Notes: generated by a model not told the origin, from the letters alone. A stretch of DNA of 45,013 nt from a bacterium (GCA_021781995.1 JAJXVT010000008.1:1-45013); one strand, 5' to 3'. Shown: positions 1 through 8,452, counted from the stretch's first letter. Program-made: numbers and translations.

Positions 1-1078
1 GCCACCCTCGTTCTCCTCCTAAAGACCAAACTCGTTTTTGCACTTGTTCTATAGGACAAGAAAAAGCACAGGTGCGCTTATCTCTTAAGATGCCAAATCG
101 AGGAACCTGAACGTAAATGGAAAGATCCGGATTTAAAGTGGAGCCGCTTAAAGTGTCTTTCCAGCTTGAAGGCACCCAATCTTCTTCGATGCGAGTAAAA
201 GCGAGTTGAACGGCTTCTTCGTAATGGAGTAGTTTTCTCGGGAAAAGTGTTGTGATCTGATGTTCTTTGCACACGACGTTATTCATTAAACTTTCGACAA
301 GGAAACGGGCTAGTGAAAAGCTTGTACTGGTTACAAAAAATAGCCAATACGAAGAAAGGCGTGGGGTAAGAACAGGAACCGTGTAGATTTTTCTTTTTAA
401 CCCTCTGATTTGAGCGAATTGCAATAAAAGCTCTTTGTAACTCATGATATCGGGCCCTCCAATTTCAAAAGATCGGTTAAAACAGGCTGGATTGCCAAGG
501 GCCAGAGTTAAATAAGTTAGAACATCCCTTACTGCGATGGGTTGAGTTAAATTGTTAAGCCATTTTGGAGCAATCATAATGGGTAGTTTTTCAACCAAAT
601 CTCGGATGATTTCAAAGGAAGCGCTTCCAGAGCCAATGATGATGCCCGCCATCAAGATAGTCACAGGGATTTTTCCCATCTTGAGGATTTCTCCTACTTT
701 TTTTCTTGAGGTCAGGTGACGAGAAAGGTGCTCTTCATTGGAAAGACCGCTTAAGTAGATGATTTGTTTCGCTTGCGTGGTTGCCAAGCGACTCACAAAA
801 TTTTTTGCAGATGCGGCTTCTAATTCAGAGAATTTTTGCGAATAACTCATTGAATGAACTAGATAGTAGGCTGCATCAATATCTGCTGGAATTTTCAGCA
901 AAGAGGACGGGTCAAGCAAATCGGCTTCAATGACATGTAGTTGGGAGAGAGATTGTTGGGGAGTTTCAATTCGATAGCGGCTTCTTACTAGAGCATAGAC
1001 TTCATGCCCCTCTTCTATTAAACGAGGAAGTAAACGCGTGCCAATATAACCATTGGCTCCAGTTAGTAAAATTTTCAT
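1..1078 (-). CDS. NAD(P)-binding SDR/epimerase-type protein (3' end cut by window edge)
   Basis: The ATG at 1078 opens a reading frame that runs leftwards off the window. It begins MKILLTGANGYIGTRL, the glycine-rich Rossmann motif of atypical SDR proteins (YbjT/NDUFA9-like), about residues 7-13. A YLVHSMSY segment near residue 74 resembles the active-site region of that group. The part beyond about residue 290 resembles the start of the DUF2867 domain often fused to such proteins. They bind NAD(P) and are usually cytosolic; the substrate cannot be told from sequence. It is transcribed divergently from the polymerase gene across a 145-bp gap holding a long palindrome. The C-terminus is missing only because the window ends. 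Confidence 0.85.
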   Translation of the reverse strand, partial: MKILLTGANGYIGTRLLPRLIEEGHEVYALVRSRYRIETPQQSLSQLHVIEADLLDPSSLLKIPADIDAAYYLVHSMSYSQKFSELEAASAKNFVSRLATTQAKQIIYLSGLSNEEHLSRHLTSRKKVGEILKMGKIPVTILMAGIIIGSGSASFEIIRDLVEKLPIMIAPKWLNNLTQPIAVRDVLTYLTLALGNPACFNRSFEIGGPDIMSYKELLLQFAQIRGLKRKIYTVPVLTPRLSSYWLFFVTSTSFSLARFLVESLMNNVVCKEHQITTLFPRKLLHYEEAVQLAFTRIEEDWVPSSWKDTLSGSTLNPDLSIYVQVPRFGILRDKRTCAFSCPIEQVQKRVWSLGGERGW

Positions 1079-1091
1079 AAATGCATCTGTG

Positions 1092-1160
1092 AGCCAATTG
1101 CAAAACTGCTTTGCCCGTTCAAAGCGCCCTTTCGAGGGCAAAGTAGTTTTGCAATTGGCT
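1092..1160. repeat. long inverted repeat between divergent genes
   Basis: Two 25-nt arms (1092-1116 and 1136-1160) are complementary at 24 of 25 positions. In a + strand RNA the one mismatch is a G-U pair, so the stem would be continuous with a 19-nt loop. It lies between two divergently transcribed genes, so it cannot terminate either; it would sit in a 5' leader or act as DNA. No T tract of terminator type follows. It may be a dispersed palindromic repeat. Confidence 0.7.
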
Positions 1161-1223
1161 TTTGTGTATAAAGTTATGTTGAAACAGAGAGGATATTCCT
1201 GTAAAGGAGTATAATATTTGTAG

Positions 1224-2447
1224 TTGGCAAATTGGAAGATAGGAAGAAGACATATCGAATCTCGCTCAATTTATCGTTGGCTTTACATCGATTTTAATAG
1301 TTTTTTTGCTAGTGTTGAGCAGCAGCTGGATCCTAATTTGCGCGGAAAACCGGTGGCTGTAATGTCTGTTCCGAGCGATGCTACATGTGTGATAGCGGCA
1401 AGTTATGAAGCCAAAGCCTTCGGAGTAAAAACTGGGGTTCCAATTTATGAAGCTAAACGCATGTGTCCTGGTTTGAAGTGTGTGTTGGCGCGCTATGATT
1501 CCTATTCAGAATTTCATGAAAACATTTTGATTGAGATCGAACGTCATTTGCCAATTTCAAGGGTGTGTTCGATTGATGAGGTGGCGTGTGAGTTGATGGA
1601 TAATGAAAATAGCATCTCTAGGGCTACTGCAATTGCCAAAAAAATTAAAGGGGGGCTAGCTAGTAATGTGGGCGCGTTCGTGAAATGCTCAATAGGGATC
1701 GCTCCTAATTGTTATTTGGCGAAGATTGCGACTGATATGCAAAAACCCGATGGTTTGACGTTTATCGGTTTGGAGGATTTGCCGCAAAAACTTTATCAAC
1801 TCGATTTACGAGACCTTCCAGGCGTCGGAGCAAATATGGAATTGAAGTTGCGCAAACAGGGGATTTGCGATTTAAGGGCGCTTTGTCAATTAGATTTGCA
1901 GCAAATACGAAAAGTTTGGGGTGGGGTGCTTGGCGAAAAGATGTGGTACCATTTACAAGGCATCCATATAGACGAGCCGAAGACCAAGCGGTCTAGTTTA
2001 AGCCATAGTCGTGTGATGGCGCCAGAGTTGCGCGGGTTTGCGCAAGCGCGTATGGTGGCAACTGACCTTGCTCTTAAATGCACAGGTCGATTGCGCCGGG
2101 AAAATTTGGCGGCGTCATGCATTGAGTTTTTATGTCATATGGAATCTGGGGAAGTTTTTGACGCTCATCGAAAGTGCAATCCAGCGAGCGATAGTTTTAC
2201 GTTTCTTCGATTGCTCGATCAGATGTGGCAAGAAATGACGAATTTGCATTTACAAAAAAAAATCAAAAAAATCGCAATTGTTCTGTCGAATTTTTCAGAT
2301 TATAAAGAGCTACAGCTTGATCTTTTCGCAAAAGAAGGGGATCATAAACACAAGGCCAATCGTATGTCATTTGCTTTGGATGCGATTCATAAACGTTATG
2401 GCGAGCACTCCATTACTTTAGGGGGTGTGCGGAAAAGTAGTTCTTAA
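1224..2447 (+). CDS. Y-family translesion DNA polymerase (DinB/UmuC type)
   Basis: This is a 407-residue error-prone polymerase of the DinB/UmuC superfamily. The palm carries YIDFNSFFASVEQ (about residues 21-33) and SIDEVACEL (about 116-124), which supply the acidic metal ligands, so it should be active, unlike ImuB proteins that lack them. A helix-hairpin-helix stretch (LRDLPGVGANMELKLRK) follows. Near the C-terminus QLDLF (364-368) matches the beta-clamp binding motif. The start is TTG at 1224, about 14 nt after AAGGAG; no ATG lies nearby in frame. Its 3' end overlaps the convergent amidase gene by 35 bp. It could be annotated polymerase IV or a UmuC homologue; no umuD is adjacent. Confidence 0.92.
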   Translation: MANWKIGRRHIESRSIYRWLYIDFNSFFASVEQQLDPNLRGKPVAVMSVPSDATCVIAASYEAKAFGVKTGVPIYEAKRMCPGLKCVLARYDSYSEFHENILIEIERHLPISRVCSIDEVACELMDNENSISRATAIAKKIKGGLASNVGAFVKCSIGIAPNCYLAKIATDMQKPDGLTFIGLEDLPQKLYQLDLRDLPGVGANMELKLRKQGICDLRALCQLDLQQIRKVWGGVLGEKMWYHLQGIHIDEPKTKRSSLSHSRVMAPELRGFAQARMVATDLALKCTGRLRRENLAASCIEFLCHMESGEVFDAHRKCNPASDSFTFLRLLDQMWQEMTNLHLQKKIKKIAIVLSNFSDYKELQLDLFAKEGDHKHKANRMSFALDAIHKRYGEHSITLGGVRKSSS

Positions 2448-3660
2448 TCCCTTCAAAATAAGCGCGAGCTACTTGCTGCAGGCGGTTGGTGCGAGCTGAA
2501 GGATTATTCTCAGATAGGACGTATGCTTCCTGTTGATTGTTTTGTACTAAGGTTTCTCCGTAGCACAAAGGACTGCGAATTAGACGAGTGAGGGCCAAAT
2601 TACGGCAATAAACTCCTGGAGCTTGTAAAAGGCAGGCATTTTCAATATAGGAGGCTTCGTCTTTGGATGTAATCAAAGGTACGCCTAAATGTCGGACGAA
2701 TTCTTGCGTGATATATTGGCTCAATTCTAAAGATTCTGCTATGCAATCAGTTAGCAGCAATCGTAAAAACTCATATCGATCTTCTGTTTTTTTTAATTCA
2801 TCAGGTCCAAAGGCGCCAGGAATAAATGCTAAATTGTAATTGGATTGAGTGAGTAATAGTCCTTCGGCTTTTTCGGATTTATTTAAGTGAGCGTTGTAAT
2901 GAATGATTAGAGTAATATCAGGACGAAATTGATTGATGTTTTCTGCACGTTTTTTTAAATCTTCTGTGTTGTAATGTGTGCGAAAAATTTTAGAAGGATT
3001 TTCGGTTGGAAAATCTCGATGTTTTTGTTGCCATTGAAAGAAATCTTCTTCCAGCGCGCCTTTGCCTATCTGGGGTCTAGAGATGAAAACGATCGCCCCT
3101 TCTGTTTCTAATAGTGTTTTTAGATAGACAGCCGTTAAATAGGTGAGATCACCTTCAGAGAAATAAATGGCTTGATTATTATTTGTTTGCGCTGCTGGGA
3201 TTTTGACAAAGCGTTCTTCTAGCTCAGAGAGTTGTCCGCCAAAATGCCCAGGATCTATTGCAATTTTAACGCCGTTTAATCTTTTTTTTATGGAAATATT
3301 CTGCAAGTCTTTTTGGAGTAACTGAAAAAATATTGGTTTTTGCAACAATTGTAAATTGTCTGATAAATCGATGCCGCCGGTGATGAATTCTTCTCGTTGT
3401 GTCGATGTCTCTGCTACCTGTTGTTTGAAATATAAGACGTAATCTATTTGCTGTTGATTGAAATCTCCTATGTACAAAGCTTGTGGTGTTAGTCGATAAA
3501 AGATATTAACTTCTTTGCTTTTTATGAGAAATTGAGAAATTTTTTTGTTTGCAGATTCGTACGTTATTTTATGCTGATAAGAATCGAAATCGTGGAAATC
3601 GACTGAAATTAGATTGGTTAGAAAAATAAAAAATATGAGAACTATGTATCGGACAATCAT
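2413..3660 (-). CDS. N-acetylmuramoyl-L-alanine amidase (Amidase_3)
   Basis: This is a 415-residue exported cell-wall amidase of the zinc-dependent Amidase_3 (AmiA/B/C) family, which cuts the amide bond between N-acetylmuramic acid and the stem peptide. The N-terminus is a hydrophobic signal sequence (about residues 3-20). Zinc-site motifs are visible: AIDPGHFGG (about 133-141), EGDL (about 170) and IHYNAH (about 265-270). The central part has a long insertion compared with E. coli amidases. The enzyme should act in the periplasm. It lies downstream of the flotillin operon on the same strand, separated by a hairpin, and is convergent with the polymerase gene. Confidence 0.9.
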   Translation of the reverse strand: MIVRYIVLIFFIFLTNLISVDFHDFDSYQHKITYESANKKISQFLIKSKEVNIFYRLTPQALYIGDFNQQQIDYVLYFKQQVAETSTQREEFITGGIDLSDNLQLLQKPIFFQLLQKDLQNISIKKRLNGVKIAIDPGHFGGQLSELEERFVKIPAAQTNNNQAIYFSEGDLTYLTAVYLKTLLETEGAIVFISRPQIGKGALEEDFFQWQQKHRDFPTENPSKIFRTHYNTEDLKKRAENINQFRPDITLIIHYNAHLNKSEKAEGLLLTQSNYNLAFIPGAFGPDELKKTEDRYEFLRLLLTDCIAESLELSQYITQEFVRHLGVPLITSKDEASYIENACLLQAPGVYCRNLALTRLIRSPLCYGETLVQNNQQEAYVLSENNPSARTNRLQQVARAYFEGIKNYFSAHPLK

Positions 3661-3688
3661 AAAACTACATCAGCGGAAAGACGTGATC

Positions 3689-3719
3689 CCCTCTACTCTT
3701 GCACTTTCAGAGTAGAGGG
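3689..3719 (-). terminator. hairpin after the flotillin operon
   Basis: Perfect 11-bp arms CCCTCTACTCT (3689-3699) and AGAGTAGAGGG (3709-3719) with a 9-nt loop lie 13 bp past the flotillin stop and before the amidase start. The T tract is poor in either direction, so it may act as a weak terminator or processing hairpin. Confidence 0.6.
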
Positions 3720-3731
3720 TAAATTAAAATT

Positions 3732-5096
3732 TTACTTTACGTCTACGCAGTCCTTGGTAGTCTCTTTGTCAGATTTCGTCACTTGTCCCAGATATTGAGG
3801 CAATTCTAATCCTGCCATTGACGCTACATCGTGCAATGCTGGCAACGCCTTCACAAATTGGCTAATAAAATTCGAAGTAGACGATCCCTTGCTAGAATCT
3901 GCGGAATGATTGCCGCTATCCCAGACTGTGATCTTATCAATTTTGATATTCTTAATTGCTTCAACCTGCAGCTTAACAACTTCTTCGAGCTTCTCGATCA
4001 AAAGCATAGTCGACGCACTTTTGGCATCATCGCCGCAGGCTTCAACGAGTAGCTTATAACCTTTAGCCTTTGCATCCAATAATTTCTGGATCCCTTCGGC
4101 TTCAGCCTGCTTAATTGCTAAAATTGCTTCAGCTTCTCCTCGAGCAATCAACACTCTGCTCTGAGCCTCGGCTTCAGCCTCGATCTGGATTTTTTTCTTT
4201 TTAATCTCCTGAGGAACGACCTGTTCTGCTTCGAGAAGTTGCGCTTGAGCAAGAGCTCGAGCTCGTTGAATCTCGGTCTCTGCTTGTTGTTTTGCCACTT
4301 GACTGCGGCGAGTTGCATCCGCTTCCTTTTCCGCCAATGCGGCGTTTGTCAATGCGATATGCGCTTTTGATTCGTTTTCTCCTTGCACAGCTTCAGCATG
4401 AAAAGAGGCAACCGAAATTCGGCGATCCTTTTCAGCTAGAGCCTTCCCGATGTCTCCCTGCTTTTCCTGTTCCGCAACATCCACTTTCGCCTGATTCACA
4501 GCTGTAGCAGAAGCTTTCTTACCAATGCTCTCGATATATTCAGATTCGTCTGTAATATCTGTAATGTTGACATTAAGAAGAGTTAATCCAATCTTATGCA
4601 ATTCAGGTTCGATATTCTTTTTAATCGATTCTAAAAATCGCTCTCGATCCTGGTTGATCTCTTCAATGCGAAGCGATGCGACAGTTAAACGCAACTGTCC
4701 CACGATGATTTCCGTCGCCATCGATTCAATCCCCCGGTGATCTAAATCCAAAAGGCGTACTGCGGCATTGTTCATGATATCTGGAGTGATGCCGATTGCG
4801 ACAGTAAACGTACTAGGCACGTTCACGCGGATATTTTGATGAGAAAGCGCGCCTTTCAAAGGGATGTGAATATTGCGCGGGGTCAAGTCAAGAAAAGCTG
4901 ATCCCTGAATCAAAGGCCATACAAAAGTACCTCCTCCGTGATAACATTGCACCGTTTTGCTTCCGCCGACTCTTCCATAAACCACGAGGATCTTATTCGA
5001 TGGGCATCTGCGGTACAGTTTTGAGAGAAAATAAACCACAGAGAAAAGAAATAAAGGAAACAGAATAAGCGTTGAGCTTAAATATGAAATATTCAT
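3732..5096 (-). CDS. flotillin-like SPFH/band 7 protein
   Basis: A 454-residue membrane-associated scaffold of the flotillin (YuaG/FloT/YqiK) family. An N-terminal hydrophobic segment (residues 5-25) is followed by an SPFH domain (about 30-200, with NVPSTFTVAIG and DITDESEYIE). Then comes a long Ala/Glu-rich coiled coil (about 200-340) with the repeated AEAEA pattern typical of flotillins. Flotillins organise membrane microdomains and are generally coexpressed with an NfeD-type partner, which is exactly the gene 8 bp upstream. The spacing indicates one transcript. Confidence 0.93.
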   Translation of the reverse strand: MNISYLSSTLILFPLFLFSVVYFLSKLYRRCPSNKILVVYGRVGGSKTVQCYHGGGTFVWPLIQGSAFLDLTPRNIHIPLKGALSHQNIRVNVPSTFTVAIGITPDIMNNAAVRLLDLDHRGIESMATEIIVGQLRLTVASLRIEEINQDRERFLESIKKNIEPELHKIGLTLLNVNITDITDESEYIESIGKKASATAVNQAKVDVAEQEKQGDIGKALAEKDRRISVASFHAEAVQGENESKAHIALTNAALAEKEADATRRSQVAKQQAETEIQRARALAQAQLLEAEQVVPQEIKKKKIQIEAEAEAQSRVLIARGEAEAILAIKQAEAEGIQKLLDAKAKGYKLLVEACGDDAKSASTMLLIEKLEEVVKLQVEAIKNIKIDKITVWDSGNHSADSSKGSSTSNFISQFVKALPALHDVASMAGLELPQYLGQVTKSDKETTKDCVDVK

Positions 5097-5104
5097 TGGG
5101 GTAC

Positions 5105-5671
5105 CTATTGAATTGGGACGACAAACACTGTCTTGTCGTCTATTTTTTTTAAGACCTGTACTTGGGTAAATGAAACGATCTCTTCTCCTGAATAAGAGAC
5201 CGCGTCAATGTCATATGTGAGGTCGTGTAACGAAAGTGAAATTTTGCCAACGCCCCCTTTGGGAATGCGCTGATAAACCGTGGCTGTTTTGCCAACAACA
5301 TCATCAATGTGAAAAACGGATCCAGAACTATGCAGTTTTTTAGCAGCCCTAAAAATAAGGGCCGTCATAATTAAAGCAAGCATCCCACCGCCAAAAGCGA
5401 TTATACTCGCAGGCAATATCGAAAGATGAAATTCTTGTCTGCAGGTCAATCCTACCCATCCAAACATCATCAAAAAGCCGGTCAAGGCCTGTTTAGACAT
5501 CCATTTAAATTTGCCGATATCGGCTCCATCATTCATATCATCATGAGAGCTTCCGCCCATAAAAGTAAGCAAAAGTTGAAGCGCAAACAGAAACGATCCT
5601 AAAAGAGCAAAGCACCAAAAGATAGGGTCTTGATCGATGAGTTTGTCAAAAGAGTCAAGTAATTTCAGCAT
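5105..5671 (-). CDS. NfeD/YuaF-like membrane protein, flotillin partner
   Basis: A 188-residue protein with about three hydrophobic segments (about residues 17-37, 60-75 and 83-107) and a C-terminal beta-rich domain (about 118-188, DDVVGKTATVYQRIPKGGVGK) resembling the OB fold of NfeD/YuaF proteins. Short NfeD proteins lacking the protease domain sit in operons with flotillins, as here. The likely role is to form or stabilise the flotillin membrane assembly. It is the first gene of the operon; its promoter should lie in the divergent gap before the Cys-rich peptide gene. Confidence 0.85.
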   Translation of the reverse strand: MLKLLDSFDKLIDQDPIFWCFALLGSFLFALQLLLTFMGGSSHDDMNDGADIGKFKWMSKQALTGFLMMFGWVGLTCRQEFHLSILPASIIAFGGGMLALIMTALIFRAAKKLHSSGSVFHIDDVVGKTATVYQRIPKGGVGKISLSLHDLTYDIDAVSYSGEEIVSFTQVQVLKKIDDKTVFVVPIQ

Positions 5672-5806
5672 AGTACGCTATTTTCAGCGGCTATTATTCT
5701 AACCTTGATCCGCAAAAAAAGTATACTGAAAAACTGTCCGATGTCAAACATTTCGATGAGTTCTTTGATTGCTAAAAATGTTGCTATTATGTTAAGATCC
5801 CGTGAC

Positions 5807-5830
5807 ACATCCCCACTAGTGGGGGGATGT
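5807..5830. promoter_or_regulatory. G/C-rich hairpin in leader of the Cys-rich peptide gene
   Basis: ACATCCCCACT and AGTGGGGGGATGT can pair with a small bulge. The hairpin ends about 34 nt before the ATG at 5864. It could be a leader structure of the peptide gene or a terminator for incoming transcripts; the sequence does not decide. Confidence 0.45.
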
Positions 5831-5863
5831 AGATAAGACGAACATTTGCAAAGGGAGTGTGTT

Positions 5864-6136
5864 ATGATTAACCCAGTTTCGAATAACTCTGGTCTTTCAG
5901 CCTATTTTACATTAGGCGTGCAAGGAATATCTGGAGCAGTAGCTCAAATTGCAAGAAATGTTGCCCGAGTAGCGATTCCTGCTCTTGTACTTGCAGTAGC
6001 TTGTCAGGCAAAAAGCGTTGAGGCTGGTCCTATTGCTTATGCAGCATGCATGGCAGGATGTGCAGCGATGCCCCCCATTTGTGCAGCCGGTGGATGGGCA
6101 GCTTGCTTAGCAGCTCTTGCGGCGCCAACCCCTTAA
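5864..6136 (+). CDS. small Cys-rich exported peptide
   Basis: A 90-residue protein. The start is ATG 5864, six bases after AAGGGAG; an upstream in-frame TTG at 5846 has no such site. It has a long N-terminal region with a hydrophobic stretch (about residues 33-48) ending near AKSVEAG, suggesting a signal peptide. The mature part starts GPIAYAACMAGCAAMP and is small, rich in Ala, Gly and Pro, with four cysteines in a C-x3-C-x6-C-x7-C pattern. This resembles short Cys-rich GPIAY-type peptides known mainly from eukaryotic microbes (annotated zygote-specific class V); that link is from memory. A peptide precursor is another possibility. The gene 11 bp downstream is probably cotranscribed. Confidence 0.7.
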   Translation: MINPVSNNSGLSAYFTLGVQGISGAVAQIARNVARVAIPALVLAVACQAKSVEAGPIAYAACMAGCAAMPPICAAGGWAACLAALAAPTP

Positions 6137-6147
6137 ATTAAGGATCT

Positions 6148-6513
6148 ATGCAAGCATTAGAAGAAAATAAGACAAAAGATATTTTGCGCTTCATTCGGGT
6201 AGCGATTTTGCGCCCCGAGCAAATGAATGCATTACTGCCTCAGATTACGCAATCATTAATCAGCGGCACAGAGCATGCGGCGAATGCAGACAAAATTAAA
6301 GCAGCAGCTCATGAACAGATTTTGAGCGATCAGCATCTGGAACAATTCATTCCTCTTGTGGAGCAGCTTTTTACACATGATGAAATCAAGCGGCTGATTG
6401 CGTTTTATGAGGATGACGCTGTCGAGAAGTATTTCAAAAATGGAGCCCTTCTTGGCCCCTCTATCTATTCATCTTTTGCAAAGGTTATTCAATCGAATTT
6501 ACCATCTGTATAA
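6148..6513 (+). CDS. DUF2059-like small helical protein
   Basis: A 121-residue, mostly helical protein with no signal peptide. The C-terminal half (FIPLVEQLFTHDEIKRLIAF, then a short helix) fits the DUF2059 pattern, in which a conserved helix pair ends with a F/Y-rich segment. The function of that family is unknown. It starts 11 bp after the Cys-rich peptide gene, so the two are likely one operon. A strong hairpin 45 bp downstream probably ends the transcript. Confidence 0.65.
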   Translation: MQALEENKTKDILRFIRVAILRPEQMNALLPQITQSLISGTEHAANADKIKAAAHEQILSDQHLEQFIPLVEQLFTHDEIKRLIAFYEDDAVEKYFKNGALLGPSIYSSFAKVIQSNLPSV

Positions 6514-6557
6514 GAAACTATAATCTCGATTTTGCTCATTTTTATGGCTGTTCGTAA

Positions 6558-6580
6558 AACCCATCTTGTCAAGATGGGTT
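6558..6580. terminator. 10-bp hairpin, core identical to the IS66 mini-element core
   Basis: AACCCATCTT and AAGATGGGTT flank a GTC loop. Placement after 6513 suggests a terminator for the Cys-rich peptide operon. Its 23-bp core differs by a single base from the centre of the 51-bp palindromes at 13672 and 17306, although the outer arms are not conserved. No other feature is visible in the rest of 6514-6833 apart from the homopolymer tract. Confidence 0.55.
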
Positions 6581-6788
6581 CGTTAGACTTCTTTTGCAAC
6601 TAAAATTTTAGCATACTTATTCGTCTCCAATCACGGAGGAACAGTGAAATTTGGACAGAAACTTCTCCGTAATGGGATAGAAAGAATCGTGAACGATTTA
6701 TAAAAACTTTAGCGGCTCCGCGGCTTAGCGTTGCGTTAAATCTTCGTAACCACTGAGTTTCGAGAGAGGTTCATTTATGCTTTCTGTG

Positions 6789-6817
6789 TTTTTTTTGGCC
6801 CCCCCCCCAAAAAAAAA
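6789..6817. repeat. homopolymer block T8-GG-C10-A9
   Basis: Runs of 8 T, 10 C and 9 A follow each other, with GG before the C run. It lies 17 bp past the stop of the GT92-like gene. It could be a terminator of odd composition for that gene (the T and A runs are complementary), a slippage-prone tract, or an assembly uncertainty. Confidence 0.6.
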
Positions 6818-6833
6818 CTCCTCATCACAATAA

Positions 6834-7736
6834 CTAATTTCTAATATAAGGCTTCCAATATTCTAAATATTCTTTAGGATGATATTTTTCTAAAAAATTA
6901 AGGATTTCATAATTTTTTTGAAAATTAAATGCTTTATAGTGTTCTAACATCAATTGAGGGTTTGAGTCTCTAGGAAGCCTAACTTCTTGAAAATATTTCT
7001 CATCTCTGTGGGCATAGTGATTAATACGAATGAATTTTGAATGGTGTAGCCCATCATTTGAAATCAAATCGATTCCATGAAATGTAAATGTTTTCTCATC
7101 ATCTCCATTGACGTAGAAGGAATTCTCAATTAGAGGGCAAAAATGTTGCGTCCATAATTGATCAATTACTGCATATTCAGATCTAATGATGCTTTTTCCT
7201 ACAGCATTTCTTGAATGAGATTTCGCAGCAGACCATATTAACCGTGAAAGCATCGGTTCGCCATCTGCAAGCGTAACGTAAGAAGTTCCAAAATGATACC
7301 AATTAGCATACACTGCTTGTGCATGTGCAAATCTTTTTTCTAAGCATTCCGGTATCGATCTATCTTGCAGTGGAAGAACAAACTCATCTGAATCGATCAA
7401 CGCTATCCATTTAGCAACTCCAATAGCTCTTTTTAGTCCATCTTGGAACGCTCTATTTTGATCCACTGTCCAATCAGGTTTCCCAGCAGGCCAGGCAAAT
7501 ACTTCTACAAGACCACTTTCTATATAAGGGGCTAACTCAGATTGCCAATCATCTGTGCTAGCATCGTCATATAACCAAAAATGATCAACGCCAGCTACTC
7601 TATGATATTCTACCCATTCTTTAATAAAAGGAGCGCAGTTTCGAAACATGGATGCAATAGCAACTTCGTATTCATAAGGAAATAATTGCGCGGAAATAAA
7701 TTGAAAAACAAACAAGATAAGTGATCGGCAGTGCAC
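6834..7736 (-). CDS. glycosyltransferase family 92-like protein with signal peptide
   Basis: About 300 residues of GT92 (DUF23) type. Features include EVAIASMFRNCAPFIKEWVE near the N-terminus, FWLYDDASTDD, and a DSDEF segment that fits the metal/nucleotide-sugar site. GT92 enzymes add galactose or related sugars to glycans. I choose GTG 7736, seven bases after AGGAG, giving VHCRSLILFVFQFISAQLF as a signal peptide or anchor. An upstream TTG at 7766 would add ten residues and lacks a good site. Export of a nucleotide-sugar-dependent enzyme is unusual and might point to secretion or to membrane anchoring. It is a single-gene unit. Confidence 0.8.
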   Translation of the reverse strand: MHCRSLILFVFQFISAQLFPYEYEVAIASMFRNCAPFIKEWVEYHRVAGVDHFWLYDDASTDDWQSELAPYIESGLVEVFAWPAGKPDWTVDQNRAFQDGLKRAIGVAKWIALIDSDEFVLPLQDRSIPECLEKRFAHAQAVYANWYHFGTSYVTLADGEPMLSRLIWSAAKSHSRNAVGKSIIRSEYAVIDQLWTQHFCPLIENSFYVNGDDEKTFTFHGIDLISNDGLHHSKFIRINHYAHRDEKYFQEVRLPRDSNPQLMLEHYKAFNFQKNYEILNFLEKYHPKEYLEYWKPYIRN

Positions 7737-7830
7737 TTTAAAACTCCTGATTTGATTTTGATTCAACTATACTCGTTCCGTTCGAAAACCCCTACGAAAA
7801 CTTAAATTGAAAGCTCTTACAAATCAAATA

Positions 7831-7874
7831 AAAAATTGAGAACAATATTGCATTTAATATTAATCTCAATTTTT
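7831..7874. terminator. A/T-flanked hairpin
   Basis: AAAAATTGAGA and TCTCAATTTTT form an 11-bp stem with a further AATATT/AATATT pairing in the loop. T runs on both strands fit a bidirectional rho-independent terminator. It separates the GT92-like gene from the mobile region. The remaining parts of 7737-8054 show no gene. Confidence 0.55.
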
Positions 7875-8054
7875 TCTTCGATTGGAGATGCTTTGAATCA
7901 GTTTGCGTTTGGATATCTTTCAAACGGATCGAGTATACCTAGGAATTGTGAGGGAGTTGTAAAGCTCTGCTGAGCGAAAAATCTCCCTTTTATGTGATTC
8001 GAAATATCTCGAAAATTCGGGTGCTCTTATTGTTTAGGGTTGACCTAGGGAGTT

Positions 8055-8321
8055 TTATTCGCCGATCCCAAGCTCGAAAATCTCCCTGTTGGAACGCGCG
8101 ATATCGATTCGTTGATCCCCAGAAGGGTTCCTGAGATTTCTAAGAAGAACATCGCCAGATATCTCAATGAAGCGGGCTTTACTCATGTTTTCAAGGATCT
8201 CTATGGGATCTGGTACGTAGCCACGCAGCTGGGAGACTTTTCCGAGCAGGCGCTTGCTGAATTTGCTTTCCTCTCTAAACAGCACCCCAAATGCCTCAGA
8301 CATTTCAGAAGCAATTGTCAA
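8055..8321 (-). CDS. hypothetical protein, 88 residues
   Basis: Not recognised. The predicted protein is charged, soluble and helical, with no signal peptide or membrane segment. ATG 8321 and ATG 8303 are both possible starts; neither has a convincing ribosome site. It lies at the boundary between chromosome and mobile DNA. A reading frame on the opposite strand (8112-8330) covers nearly the same bases, so one of them is false; this one has the more protein-like composition. Confidence 0.4.
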   Translation of the reverse strand: MTIASEMSEAFGVLFREESKFSKRLLGKVSQLRGYVPDPIEILENMSKARFIEISGDVLLRNLRNPSGDQRIDIARSNREIFELGIGE

Positions 8322-8437
8322 ACTGGATAAATCAAGCTTCTCCCGCTGAATGGTCTAAGCTAGAGACTCAGGACCCATCTGGAAAGCTGAAAAAACTAGG
8401 TTTTGAACGCATTGTAAAGAAGCTGCTAACCTTTTAG
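8291..8437 (+). CDS. hypothetical small protein upstream of phosphoesterase stub
   Basis: A 48-residue frame starting MPQTFQKQLSNWINQ, positively charged at its C-terminus. It ends 15 bp before the start of a metallophosphoesterase remnant on the same strand, which suggests a remnant operon. There is no clear ribosome site. Its function is not known. Confidence 0.35.
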   Translation: MPQTFQKQLSNWINQASPAEWSKLETQDPSGKLKKLGFERIVKKLLTF

Positions 8438-8452
8438 CCAATAGAGATAGAA

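Noticed and set aside
8112-8330. 72-codon plus-strand frame opposite the 88-residue hypothetical gene
   Set aside because: It covers the same bases as the minus-strand frame; composition is less protein-like and no ribosome site is visible. The choice remains uncertain.
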